From DATJWY01 sp035500775 (GTDB lineage Bacteria; Pseudomonadota; Alphaproteobacteria; Acetobacterales; Acetobacteraceae), in NCBI GenBank assembly GCA_035500775.1, contig DATJWY010000327.1, positions 1 through 10,154 of the forward strand: 10,154 nt of DNA, in the 5' to 3' direction. Both the position numbers and the translations under genes were made by a program. Below are positions 1 to 7,051 of the stretch, one piece after another (the stretch's first letter is position 1; each line of letters starts with the position of its first letter). The notes below the pieces were generated by a model. The model did no database searches, was not told the origin of the DNA, and saw only the letters and a list, made by a program, of their open reading frames with translations.

Positions 1-9
1 AAGGCAAGG

Positions 10-123
10 CCAGGGGCGCTGCCCCTGGACCCCGCCGGGGCCTTGAGGCCCCGGACCCCCGACACTTAAGTAATGGATTCCAAAGGCTTAGCCTTTGGCG
101 GGGTCCAGGGGCGGCGCCCCTGG
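10..123. repeat. Composite palindromic element R1 (hybrid arms)
   Basis: Four hairpins lie in a row. The outer pair is CCAGGGGC-GCT-GCCCCTGG (10-28) and CCAGGGGC-GGC-GCCCCTGG (105-123). With the adjoining ACCCCG/CGGGGT these form 25-bp terminal inverted repeats that match at 24 of 25 positions. The inner hairpins differ in type: CCGGGGCC-TTGA-GGCCCCGG on the left (35-54) and CCAAAGGC-TTA-GCCTTTGG on the right (80-98). They are separated by an AT-richer linker containing CTTAAGTAATGGATTCC. The element ends 8 bases from the glycosyltransferase stop codon. It has no ORF of its own. It could act as an mRNA 3'-end stabiliser or terminator, but there is no U-tract, so that role is only inferred. 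Confidence 0.9.
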
Positions 124-131
124 CCTTTCAG

Positions 132-1235
132 CTAAAGCCCCAACAAATCCAGCGTCCGCTCCACCACCCGCGTCTCGTCATAGAGCGCCACCGCCCGCTC
201 GCGCCCGGCCGCTCCCATGCGCGCCCGGAGCGCCGCATCCCCGGCCAGCCGCGCCAGCGCCGCCGCCAGTTCCGGCACACGACGCGGCGGCACCAGAAGA
301 CCCGTCTCCCCCTCCATCACCTGCTCGCGCGGCCCCCGGATCGTCGTCGCCACCACCGGCAGCCCGGTGAGCATCGCCTCGATCACCGACATCGGCAGGC
401 CCTCGAAGTGGCTCGGGAGGCAGAACACATCGGAGGCGGCGAGGATCGCCGGGATGTCACGCCGGTAGCCGAGGCGGCGCAGGCGCGGCCCGAGCCCGGA
501 CTCGCGGAAATACGGCTCCAGATCCTCGCCGTGATCCGAGGCCAGCCGCTCGCCCACCACCCAAAGCTCCGCCTCCGGCACCGCACGCATCGCGGCGAGC
601 AATTCGGGATAGCCCTTGTGCCGCACCAGGCGGGAGACGGCGGTGATCACCACCCGCTCCTCCGGCACCCCGAGTTCAGCCCGCAGCCGCGCCCGCGCCG
701 CCGGATCGGGGCGGAACGCCGCGGGGTCCCGCCCATTGCCCACCGGCACGGCGCGCGCATGCAGGCCGAGGCGCCGTGCATCCGCCGCCTCCTCGGTGGA
801 GACGGTGAGGTAGATGTCGGTGAACCGGCCGCCGATCCATTCCATCGCCAGCGCGGCGGCCCGGCGGGGCCGGGGGCCCGGCTGGTTGAACAAGTAGCCA
901 TGGCAGGTATAGGCGACGCGCGGCACCCCGGCGACGCGGGCAGCCAGCCGGGCGAGGAAGCCGCTGATCGGCATGTGCGCGTGCACCAGGTCCGGCCGCT
1001 CGGCGCGGAACAGCGCGACCAGGGCGCGGAAGGCCCGCCATTGCGCCCGGGGCGACAGGCTGCGCGCCATCGGCACCTTCTCGATCCGGAACCCCTCGGC
1101 CCGCGCCTCGTCCAGCAGCGGACCCTCGGCGCAGACGCCGATCACCTCATGCCCGCGCGCCCGCGCCCCGCGCATCAGCGGCAACAGGAAGTGGCGGAGG
1201 GAGAAATCGACGTTGGTGACTTCGATGATCTTCAT
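132..1235 (-). CDS. Family 4 glycosyltransferase (GT-B fold)
   Basis: This is a 367-residue retaining glycosyltransferase of the GT4 / glycosyl transferases group 1 family, expected to act in the cytoplasm or at the inner membrane in polysaccharide or glycolipid assembly. The N-terminal Rossmann-like half starts MKIIEVTNVDFSLRHFLLPL and carries VHAHMPISG (84-92). The C-terminal nucleotide-sugar domain carries SRLVRHKG (201-208) and the EX7E motif at E278 and E286 in HFEGLPMSVIEAM. Length is normal for the family. The same frame stays open upstream to 1424, but that part is translated from repeat R2, so the ATG at 1235 is preferred. No strong ribosome binding site precedes it, only GGCGGGG. 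Donor and acceptor cannot be read from the sequence. The gene follows the heparinase-like gene on the same strand but is separated by R2, with R1 on its other side. Confidence 0.93.
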   Translation of the reverse strand: MKIIEVTNVDFSLRHFLLPLMRGARARGHEVIGVCAEGPLLDEARAEGFRIEKVPMARSLSPRAQWRAFRALVALFRAERPDLVHAHMPISGFLARLAARVAGVPRVAYTCHGYLFNQPGPRPRRAAALAMEWIGGRFTDIYLTVSTEEAADARRLGLHARAVPVGNGRDPAAFRPDPAARARLRAELGVPEERVVITAVSRLVRHKGYPELLAAMRAVPEAELWVVGERLASDHGEDLEPYFRESGLGPRLRRLGYRRDIPAILAASDVFCLPSHFEGLPMSVIEAMLTGLPVVATTIRGPREQVMEGETGLLVPPRRVPELAAALARLAGDAALRARMGAAGRERAVALYDETRVVERTLDLLGL

Positions 1236-1258
1236 GAACCCCGCCAGGGGGAGCAAGA

Positions 1259-1391
1259 CGAGGGGCTCTGCCCCTCGACCCCGCTGGGGCCTTGAGGCCC
1301 CAGGCCCCCGATACTTTAAGTAACGGATTCCAAAGGCTTGCCTTTGGCGGGAGTCCAGAGGGTGGAATGGCCACGGAGGGGATGCCCCTGG
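1259..1391. repeat. Composite palindromic element R2 (hybrid arms, damaged right end)
   Basis: Left arm: CGAGGGGC-TCT-GCCCCTCG (1259-1277), ACCCCG, then CTGGGGCC-TTGA-GGCCCCAG (1284-1303). Right arm: CCAAAGGC-TT-GCCTTTGG (1330-1347), then an outer hairpin whose halves CCAGAGGG (1355-1362) and GCCCCTGG (1384-1391) are pushed apart by about 21 bases. The centre contains TTTAAGTAACGGATTCC, matching R1 closely. The first 25 bases are identical to the reverse complement of the right end of R3 (5215-5239). The element fills the gap between the heparinase-like stop codon (8 bases away) and the glycosyltransferase start (23 bases away). Confidence 0.88.
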
Positions 1392-1399
1392 CCTTGACG

Positions 1400-3001
1400 T
1401 CACGCGACCTTGGTGATCGCCCACTTCACCTGCTGCGGCCCATCCATCGTGCCGGTCAGCACCACCTGCTCGCTGCGCCGCGGCTCCATGCCGCCGAGAT
1501 AGACGCTCTCCTCCAGGGAGACCTGCGCCCCCTCCCCGCGCAACCGCCAGCCGCCGCCACTGGCCAGCCGCAACAGCACCCCATCGCCGTCCTTCAGCAT
1601 CGCGGCCTGGACATTGGGATGCAGATGGAAACGCACCGTGTAGGGCTGCGGCGAATCCGCCTCCACCGCGTCCTCGCCGCGAATATCCTCGCCGGTTTCG
1701 GCCATGTAGAGGCGGCGGCGATGCACGGCCCCGAACGGCCCGGCATAGCCGTCATGGCTCGCCTCCAACCAGTGCGCGCCGTTGGCCTCCTGCCGCTGCA
1801 CATCCACCTTCTCCGGCCGGCGACCAAGCCCTTCGACGCGCAGCTCGGAGGAATTGATGTCCGCCACCACCAGGGTGGAATGGGCAGCGGTGGCGCGGCT
1901 CGCCGCCTGCCATTCCGGCCCGGCGGCGGGGGCGCCGCCGCAATTGACGATCATCCGGTCTCGCCCGACCGAAAGCTCGAAGGCGAGGGTGCCGGCATGG
2001 GCGTAGCGATCGAGGCCGGGCGCCGGCGGCACGCCGCAATCGATGATCAGGGTGCTGCGCCCGGCCTGCATGCGCTGGAATCCGCCTTCGTTCAGCCCCA
2101 CCGGCGGGCGGCCGGCGCGGCCTGCCTGGCTCAGCACCAGCTCGATCAGTGCCGGCAGTTCCTCCTTGGCGCCATTGAACAAAGCGAGGCCGCCATCGCC
2201 ATGCCGGAGCACGCGCAGCGCGAGCGCCATGCGTTCGATCGCGGCCGGCAGCGCGGCGGGCGGCTGCGCCTGCGCCGCCTGCAACATGGCGCGGATCTCC
2301 GTCAGGTCCTGCAACGCCGAAAGCTGCGCCGCCGGGCTGCGCTCCACCTGACAGCCATCGGCCAGGAGTTGCCGGGCGATCTCCTGCGGCAGAAAGCGAA
2401 GGGCGCGGGTGAGGTAGGCGGCATTGTCGGGCAATGCCACGGCGGCGGCGATCAGGCCCTTGAGCGCCGTCAGCGCCCGTGCGTCCCGCTCCTCCGCCGG
2501 CAGTTGCGCGGCCAGGGCGCGCGCATCCGCGACCAGGCGAGCCATCAGCCTCTGCCGGAAATCATCCTCGGCCGAGGCGGCGAAGAAATCGTAATGGCCG
2601 AGCCAGGCGGCGATGCGCGCTCCGGTGACGTCCGGCCGCTGCGCCAGAGGGTCGGCGGAGCCGTTCGCGATCCAGTCTGCGACCAAAGCGCGGGCGCGCA
2701 TGCGGGCGCTGTCCGTACCGAGGGCGCGCAGATCACGCAACCAGGTGAAGCCATGTGCCTGCGCGCGCAGGAAGGTGGAGGCGGCATCCGCCCAATTGCC
2801 GGGCTGGAGCAGGCAGAGGCTGCCCGCCTGTTCCATCTCGCCCTTGAGCAGCCGTCCGCCGCGGGTCGGGTCGCCGGGCCAGGGATCGCGCACCGGCAGC
2901 GCCGGGGCATCCGGCACCCGGCCCATGCCGATGCTCTCGCGCAGGCTCGGCAGGCGCGCGAACCGCAGGCGGGCATCCCGCATCCAGCTCGGTCCGGCCA
3001 T
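1400..3001 (-). CDS. Heparinase II/III-like family protein
   Basis: This 533-residue protein has an N-terminal all-alpha region (roughly 60-290, with WADAASTFLRAQAHGFTWL and GHYDFFAASAEDDF) and a C-terminal beta-rich heparinase II/III-like region (about 305-525). The latter includes GGFQRMQAG (306-314), IIDCGVPP (319-326), YAHAGTLAFELSVG (333-346), AAHSTLVV (372-379), HDGYAGPFGAVHRRRLY (416-432) and VRFHLHP (456-462). The family includes polysaccharide lyases acting on uronic-acid polymers, but this alphaproteobacterial branch next to rsmB/rpe has no established substrate that I know of. No signal peptide is apparent, which is odd for a lyase acting on extracellular polymer. The ATG at 3001 overlaps the rpe stop as TAATG, and AGAGGAG lies 7 bases upstream, so translational coupling is likely. 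Confidence 0.93.
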   Translation of the reverse strand: MAGPSWMRDARLRFARLPSLRESIGMGRVPDAPALPVRDPWPGDPTRGGRLLKGEMEQAGSLCLLQPGNWADAASTFLRAQAHGFTWLRDLRALGTDSARMRARALVADWIANGSADPLAQRPDVTGARIAAWLGHYDFFAASAEDDFRQRLMARLVADARALAAQLPAEERDARALTALKGLIAAAVALPDNAAYLTRALRFLPQEIARQLLADGCQVERSPAAQLSALQDLTEIRAMLQAAQAQPPAALPAAIERMALALRVLRHGDGGLALFNGAKEELPALIELVLSQAGRAGRPPVGLNEGGFQRMQAGRSTLIIDCGVPPAPGLDRYAHAGTLAFELSVGRDRMIVNCGGAPAAGPEWQAASRATAAHSTLVVADINSSELRVEGLGRRPEKVDVQRQEANGAHWLEASHDGYAGPFGAVHRRRLYMAETGEDIRGEDAVEADSPQPYTVRFHLHPNVQAAMLKDGDGVLLRLASGGGWRLRGEGAQVSLEESVYLGGMEPRRSEQVVLTGTMDGPQQVKWAITKVA

Positions 3002-3663
3002 TATCGCGCTCCTCTGAGGCCGGCGATCGCGCGGCCATAATCGGGCTGGCCGAACACGGCGGTGCCGGCCACCAGCGTATCGGCGCCGGCGGCGATGCAG
3101 AGCGGCGCCGTCCGCTCCGTCACCCCGCCATCCACCTCCAGCGCGATCGGCCGCCCGGTCGCGTCGATCATCCGGCGCAGGGCGGCGATCTTCGGCAACT
3201 GGCTCTCCAGGAAGGCCTGGCCGCCGAAGCCGGGATTCACCGTCATCACCAGGATGATATCCACGAGGTCGAGCACATGCTCGATGGCGTTGACCGGGGT
3301 CGAGGGGTTGAGCACCACCCCGGCCTTCTTGCCGAGACCACGGATCATTTGCAGCGAGCGGTGCAGATGCGGCCCGGATTCGGGGTGGACCAGGATGTGG
3401 TCGGCCCCCGCCTCGGCGAAGGCCGCGATGTAGGGATCGGCCGGCGCGATCATCAGATGCACGTCGAAGGGCAGCTTCGTGCGGCCGCGCAGCGCCTTCA
3501 GCACCAGCGGGCCGTAGCTGATGTTGGGGACGAAATGGCCGTCCATGACGTCGAGATGCAGCCAGTCGGCGCCGGCCGCCTCCACCGCGGCGACTTCCTC
3601 GGCGAGGCGGGCGAAATCGGCAGCCAAGAGGCTCGGGGAGATGATCACGGGACGAGCGGACAT
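3001..3663 (-). CDS. rpe: Ribulose-phosphate 3-epimerase
   Basis: Interconverts D-ribulose 5-phosphate and D-xylulose 5-phosphate in the pentose phosphate and Calvin pathways, in the cytosol. The 220-residue TIM barrel is full length. Visible family motifs are PSLLAADF (10-17), LHLDVMDGHFVPN (35-47), DVHLMI (67-72), NPSTP (119-123), MTVNPGFGGQ (140-149), EVDGGV (176-181) and GTAVF (200-204). The expected metal ligands and catalytic aspartates are present: H36, D38, H69 and D178. The ATG at 3663 gives the canonical N-terminus; no clear ribosome binding site precedes it. rsmB lies 102 bases upstream on the same strand, and the heparinase-like gene overlaps the stop codon by one base. The pairing with rsmB is typical of this bacterial group as I recall it. 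Confidence 0.97.
   Translation of the reverse strand: MSARPVIISPSLLAADFARLAEEVAAVEAAGADWLHLDVMDGHFVPNISYGPLVLKALRGRTKLPFDVHLMIAPADPYIAAFAEAGADHILVHPESGPHLHRSLQMIRGLGKKAGVVLNPSTPVNAIEHVLDLVDIILVMTVNPGFGGQAFLESQLPKIAALRRMIDATGRPIALEVDGGVTERTAPLCIAAGADTLVAGTAVFGQPDYGRAIAGLRGAR
3009..3015 (-). promoter_or_regulatory. Ribosome binding site of the heparinase-like gene, inside the rpe 3' end
   Basis: AGAGGAG on the minus strand ends 7 bases before the ATG at 3001, an ideal Shine-Dalgarno spacing. It lies within the last codons of rpe. Together with the TAATG stop/start overlap it fixes the start of the heparinase-like gene and argues for translation coupled to rpe. It is the clearest Shine-Dalgarno site in the window. 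Confidence 0.85.
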
Positions 3664-3696
3664 GAGAATGGTTCTACGTGCAGGGATCGCGCCGAG

Positions 3697-3710
3697 ACAA
3701 GCGTGCTTGT
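3697..3710. promoter_or_regulatory. 14-bp inverted repeat between rsmB and rpe (possible operator)
   Basis: ACAAGC-GT-GCTTGT is a perfect 6+6 inverted repeat with a 2-base spacer. It sits 33 bases upstream of the rpe ATG in the only intergenic gap without a composite element. Its size and symmetry fit a dimeric repressor site. The 2-base spacer is too tight for a normal RNA hairpin loop, and no U-run follows. I could not place a convincing -35/-10 pair beside it, so an operator role is a guess. Confidence 0.3.
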
Positions 3711-3765
3711 ACCAACAACATCGGGGGAGATCGCTGGCTTTTGCATTGCGGCATCGAAAGGAGCC

Positions 3766-5007
3766 TCAAACGCGGATGAAGCGCGCGGCGAAAAACCCGT
3801 CCATGCCGCCCCGTTCCGGCCAGAAACCCGGGTGGGTGCGCAGCCAGCCCTCCGGCGTGCGCGCTTCCGGCAGGGCGGCGAGCTCCGCCTCGGTGAACGG
3901 CGCGGGCGCCAGCCCGGCGCGGCCGGCGGCGGCACGGGCCTGCTCCGGCCCTTCCTCCGGCTGCAAGGAGCAGACGGCATAGACCAGCCGCCCGCCGGGG
4001 CGGAGCATGGCGGCGGCGGCCTCGATCAGCGCCGCCTGCTGCGCGGCGAGCGCCGGGATGTCGCGCGGGCGCTTCAGATGCGGCACGTCCGGATGGCGGC
4101 GAATGGTGCCGGTGGCGCTGCAGGGCGCGTCCAGCAACACCGCGTCGAGCGGCGCGGGCGGGCGCCAGGCGGTGGCGTCGGCGGCGATGGTGGTGGCTAT
4201 GAGGCCGAGCCGGGCCAGGTTCTCCCGCAGCCGGGCGAGGCGGGCAGGCTCACGCTCCACCGCGATCACCTCCGCCCCGGCGGCGGCGAGCTGCGCCGTC
4301 TTGCCGCCGGGCGCGGCGCAGAGATCGGCGATCTTCTCCCCCGGGCGCGCGGCGAGCAGCCGCGCCGGCAGGGCGGCGGCGGCATCCTGCACCCAGAACC
4401 GGCCCTCGGCGAAACCGGGCAACTCGGTCACGCGCGTGCCGGACGGAAAGCGCACCGAGCCGGTCGGCAGCATCTCGCCGCCCAGCGGCGGCGCGGCGCC
4501 GGGGGCGAGGGTGAGGTCGAGCGGCGCCTCGTGCTGATGCGCCTCGGCGATCGCCCGCGCCTCCTTCCCCCAGGCGGACCAAAGCCAGGACGGCGTATCC
4601 AGGCGCGGCCCGTCGAGCGCCTCCAGCGCCGCCGCACCGGCCTCCGCCACCCGGCGCAGCACCGCGTTCACGAGGCCGGCGAAGGGCACGAAACCCTGCG
4701 ACCGCGCCAGCGCCACCGAGGTCGCGACGGCGGCATGCGGCGGCGTCTCCAGCAGCAGGAGTTGCGCCGCGCCGAGACGTAGGATCAGCCGCACCGGCTC
4801 CGGCGGCGCACGGCGCAGGAACGGCTCCAGCACCGCGTCCAGCGAGCCCGTCCGGCGCAGCACCGCGGCCGCGAGGCGATGGCCGGCGGCGCGGTCGCGC
4901 GGCGGGATGGCGGCGGGGATCTGGTCCAGCGCCTCCTCCAGCGGACGGCGGCGCTCCAGCACGGCGCGCAGAAGGGCAAAGGCGGTATCTCGCGTGGGGT
5001 CAGCCAT
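3766..5007 (-). CDS. rsmB: 16S rRNA (cytosine-967-C5)-methyltransferase RsmB
   Basis: SAM-dependent RNA methyltransferase of the RsmB/NOP2 (Fmu/Sun) family, which makes m5C967 in 16S rRNA; cytosolic. Of its 413 residues, 1-135 form a NusB-like RNA-binding domain (GLVNAVLRRV at 111-120). The methyltransferase domain follows: SAM motif I DLCAAPGGKTAQL (228-240), the LLDAPCSATGT motif with C296, the AVCS motif with nucleophile C346, and the terminal MDGFFAARF (402-410). The frame is open to 5199, but residues beyond the ATG at 5007 would come from repeat R3. ADPTRDTAFALL after this ATG is a normal N-terminus, so 5007 is chosen. No strong Shine-Dalgarno is visible. It is first in the minus-strand set and divergent from the ArnT-like gene. 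Confidence 0.95.
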   Translation of the reverse strand: MADPTRDTAFALLRAVLERRRPLEEALDQIPAAIPPRDRAAGHRLAAAVLRRTGSLDAVLEPFLRRAPPEPVRLILRLGAAQLLLLETPPHAAVATSVALARSQGFVPFAGLVNAVLRRVAEAGAAALEALDGPRLDTPSWLWSAWGKEARAIAEAHQHEAPLDLTLAPGAAPPLGGEMLPTGSVRFPSGTRVTELPGFAEGRFWVQDAAAALPARLLAARPGEKIADLCAAPGGKTAQLAAAGAEVIAVEREPARLARLRENLARLGLIATTIAADATAWRPPAPLDAVLLDAPCSATGTIRRHPDVPHLKRPRDIPALAAQQAALIEAAAAMLRPGGRLVYAVCSLQPEEGPEQARAAAGRAGLAPAPFTEAELAALPEARTPEGWLRTHPGFWPERGGMDGFFAARFIRV

Positions 5008-5069
5008 GGCGGGTTCATGGCAAGGATCGGGGGAGCGTGCTAGAGGCGCGGCTGCCGGACCGAAAAAAG

Positions 5070-5239
5070 CCAGGGGCGCCGCCCCTGGACCCCGCCAAAG
5101 GCGAAGCCTTTGGAATCCATTTGTTTTCCGCACTCCTGGGGCGACGTCGGAAGGCTGTCCTCCACACCAGAGAGCCCCAGAAAAACGATTGGATTCCAAA
5201 GGCTTCGCCTTTGGCGGGGTCGAGGGGCAGAGCCCCTCG
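5070..5239. repeat. Composite palindromic element R3, 170-bp inverted repeat between divergent genes
   Basis: The 50-base arms (5070-5119 and 5190-5239) are inverted copies in exact register that match at 46 of 50 positions. Each arm holds two hairpins: CCAGGGGC-GCC-GCCCCTGG plus CCAAAGGC-GAA-GCCTTTGG on the left, and CCAAAGGC-TTC-GCCTTTGG plus CGAGGGGC-AGA-GCCCCTCG on the right. The 70-base centre has a further CTGGGGC/GCCCCAG pair (5136-5142, 5174-5180). It lies 62 bases from the rsmB start and 29 bases from the ArnT-like start. Genes on both sides point away from it, so a terminator role is unlikely. Promoters for both genes must lie in it or in the short flanks. Confidence 0.92.
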
Positions 5240-5251
5240 CCTTGCTTATGC

Positions 5252-5256
5252 AGGAG
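5252..5256 (+). promoter_or_regulatory. Probable ribosome binding site of the ArnT-like gene
   Basis: AGGAG is followed by 12 bases and then the ATG at 5269. The spacing is longer than ideal, but the alternative in-frame ATG at 5248 has no Shine-Dalgarno site, because repeat R3 sequence directly precedes it. The site therefore favours 5269. Confidence 0.5.
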
Positions 5257-5268
5257 ATTCCCCCCGCC

Positions 5269-6879
5269 ATGGACTTCCCCGCGCGCCGCCCGCGCCTTGC
5301 CCTGGCGCTGTTCTGCCTGCTTTGCTGGCTACCCGGTTTCTTCACCCTGCCGCCCGGCGACCGCGACGAGAGCCGCTTCGCCCAGGCCACCAAGCAAATG
5401 ACCGAGACCGGCGATTACGTGCGGATCATGAACGGCGACGTGCCGCGCAACCGCAAGCCGATCGGCATTCATTGGGCGCAGGCGCCCTTCGCCCTCGCCG
5501 CCCAGGCCGCTGGCCTCGCCCGCGCCAATCCGATCTGGCCCTATCGCCTCCCGTCCCTGCTCGGTGGCCTCGCCGCGGTGCTGGCGACGTTCGAGCTGGG
5601 CGCGTTGCTGATCGACCGGCGGGCCGGGCTGCTCGCCGGCGCCATGCTGGCCGCCTCCGTCATCCTCGTGACCGAGGCGCATATCGCCAAGACCGACGCG
5701 GCCCTGCTCGGCGCGACGACGCTCGCCATGCTCGGCCTGGCGCGCGCCTGGCTCGGTGTGGCGCGGTTGCGGGACGCGTTGCTGTTCTGGGCCGCGCTCG
5801 GCGCCGGCATCCTGCTCAAGGGGCCGATTACGCCCATGGTGGCGGGGCTCGCGGCGCTCGGCCTCGCGCTCTCCGCCCGCCGGGGGCGCTGGCTCCTCGC
5901 CTTGCGCCCAGGGTTCGGCCTGCCGCTGCTGCTGCTCATCGTGCTGCCCTGGTTCGTGGCGATCGGGCTCGCGACGCATGGCGCCTTCTTCCGCGACGCG
6001 GTCGGCGGCGATCTCGGGCGCAAGCTCGCCAGTGGCGACAACGCGCATGGCGCGCCGCCCGGCCTCTATCTGCTGCTGCTGCCGCTGCTCGGCTTCCCCG
6101 GCACGCTGCCCATCCTGCGCGCCCTGCCGGATGCGTGGCGGACGCGGCGGGAGGCGGTGACGCGCTTCCTGCTGGCCTGGGCGGTGCCGTCCTGGCTGGT
6201 GTTCGAGGCGGTGCCGACCAAGCTGCCGCATTACACCCTGCCGCTCTACCCGGCGCTCTGCCTGCTCGGCGCCCGCTGGGCGCTGGACCCGGCACGAGGG
6301 GCCCCACCACGCTGGCTGGCCTGGCTCTCCGCCGGCGGGCTGGCGGTGGCCGCCTGCGTACTCGGGTTCGGCGCGGCGGCGCTGCCGGTGGCGCTGCATG
6401 CAGCATGGTGGCTCGGCCTGCCGGCGCTGGCCGCCGCCGTATTGGTCGCATCCCTCGCCTGGAACCGGCGCGTGCCGGCGGCGGCCCTGGTCGCGGCGCC
6501 GCTGCTCTATGCCGGGGTGCTCGGCCTCGACCTGCCCGCCGTGCCGGCGCTCTGGATCGCGCCGCGCGTGGTGGCGACGCTCACGCGCGTATGGCCGGAC
6601 CGGCCGGCCGACGGCACCGGCCTCGCCGCCGTGGGCTTCCACGAGCCGAGCCTGATGTTCCTCGCCGGCACGCACACGCAATTGCTGCCGACCGGCTGGG
6701 ACGGGGCGCGGGCACTGGCGGACGGCGCGGCGCGGGTGGTGCTGGTGGGCGACCGGGACATGGCGGCGTTCGGCGCGGAAGCAACGCGGCTCGGCCTCGC
6801 GCCGCGCCGGCTTGGCGAAGTGGGCGGCTTCAACTACTCGCGCGGCCGCCCGGTGGTGCTGACGCTGTTCGGCCGCTAG
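5269..6879 (+). CDS. ArnT/PMT-family integral membrane glycosyltransferase (GT-C fold)
   Basis: A 536-residue polytopic membrane protein of the dolichyl-phosphate-mannose mannosyltransferase / ArnT superfamily, which moves a sugar from a polyprenyl-phosphate donor to lipid A, a glycolipid or protein on the periplasmic side. The N-terminal helix (about 9-27) leads into RDESRFAQATKQM (32-44), matching the family's acidic catalytic loop, then RKPIGIHW (62-69). Hydrophobic segments follow around 95-115, 120-136, 145-160, 170-200, 217-236, 265-285, 299-315, 350-375, 380-397 and 403-420. TKLPHYTLPLYPALCLL (317-333) is typical of ArnT-like proteins. The C-terminal 110 residues are soluble and probably periplasmic. 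Substrate cannot be read from the sequence, and ArnT itself is not assured. ATG 5248 (MQEIPPAMDF) is a possible alternative start. Confidence 0.88.
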   Translation: MDFPARRPRLALALFCLLCWLPGFFTLPPGDRDESRFAQATKQMTETGDYVRIMNGDVPRNRKPIGIHWAQAPFALAAQAAGLARANPIWPYRLPSLLGGLAAVLATFELGALLIDRRAGLLAGAMLAASVILVTEAHIAKTDAALLGATTLAMLGLARAWLGVARLRDALLFWAALGAGILLKGPITPMVAGLAALGLALSARRGRWLLALRPGFGLPLLLLIVLPWFVAIGLATHGAFFRDAVGGDLGRKLASGDNAHGAPPGLYLLLLPLLGFPGTLPILRALPDAWRTRREAVTRFLLAWAVPSWLVFEAVPTKLPHYTLPLYPALCLLGARWALDPARGAPPRWLAWLSAGGLAVAACVLGFGAAALPVALHAAWWLGLPALAAAVLVASLAWNRRVPAAALVAAPLLYAGVLGLDLPAVPALWIAPRVVATLTRVWPDRPADGTGLAAVGFHEPSLMFLAGTHTQLLPTGWDGARALADGAARVVLVGDRDMAAFGAEATRLGLAPRRLGEVGGFNYSRGRPVVLTLFGR

Positions 6880-6912
6880 AGTATGATAGTTTTAGGTTAA
6901 TCTACAGGAAGG

Positions 6913-7041
6913 CCAGGGGCGCTGCCCCTGGACCCCGCCGGGGCCGTACGGCCCCGGACCCCATTACTTCATTCGTTGTAAAAACATAGTGGGGGGCTGG
7001 GGCCTCAAGGCCCCAGTGGGGTTTGGGGCAAAGCCCCAAGT
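6913..7041. repeat. Composite palindromic element R4
   Basis: Left arm: CCAGGGGC-GCT-GCCCCTGG (6913-6931), ACCCCG, then the perfect palindrome CCGGGGCCGTACGGCCCCGG (6938-6957). Right arm: CTGGGGCC-TCAA-GGCCCCAG (6997-7016), TGGGGT, then TTGGGGC-AAA-GCCCCAA (7023-7039). The left 50 bases match R1 10-59 at 47 of 50 positions, differing only in the hairpin loop. The AT-rich centre (6963-6990) is unlike the R1/R2/R5 linker. It starts 33 bases after the ArnT-like stop and ends 10 bases before the next ATG, so it may also serve as transcript-end structure for the upstream gene. Confidence 0.9.
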
Positions 7042-7051
7042 CAGAGCGACC

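Noticed and set aside
1292..3040. 582-codon open frame on the plus strand opposite the heparinase-like gene
   Set aside because: Starts in repeat R2 and mirrors a gene with heparinase motifs and a strong ribosome binding site on the other strand.
3277..4782. 501-codon open frame on the plus strand opposite rpe and rsmB
   Set aside because: It is antisense to two genes with clear family motifs and is low-complexity in Arg, Gly and Ala, as expected of a frame opposite a GC-rich gene.
5037..6989. 650-codon open frame on the plus strand overlapping the ArnT-like gene
   Set aside because: Its translation is Arg/Ala/Pro-rich without domains, while the overlapping frame encodes a membrane protein with recognisable ArnT/PMT motifs.
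6913..7041. R4 hairpins as a rho-independent terminator of the ArnT-like gene
   Set aside because: The stems are strong, but no U-tract follows any of them and the same structures occur in a divergent promoter region (R3), so termination is not their common role. Incidental effects on transcript ends remain possible.
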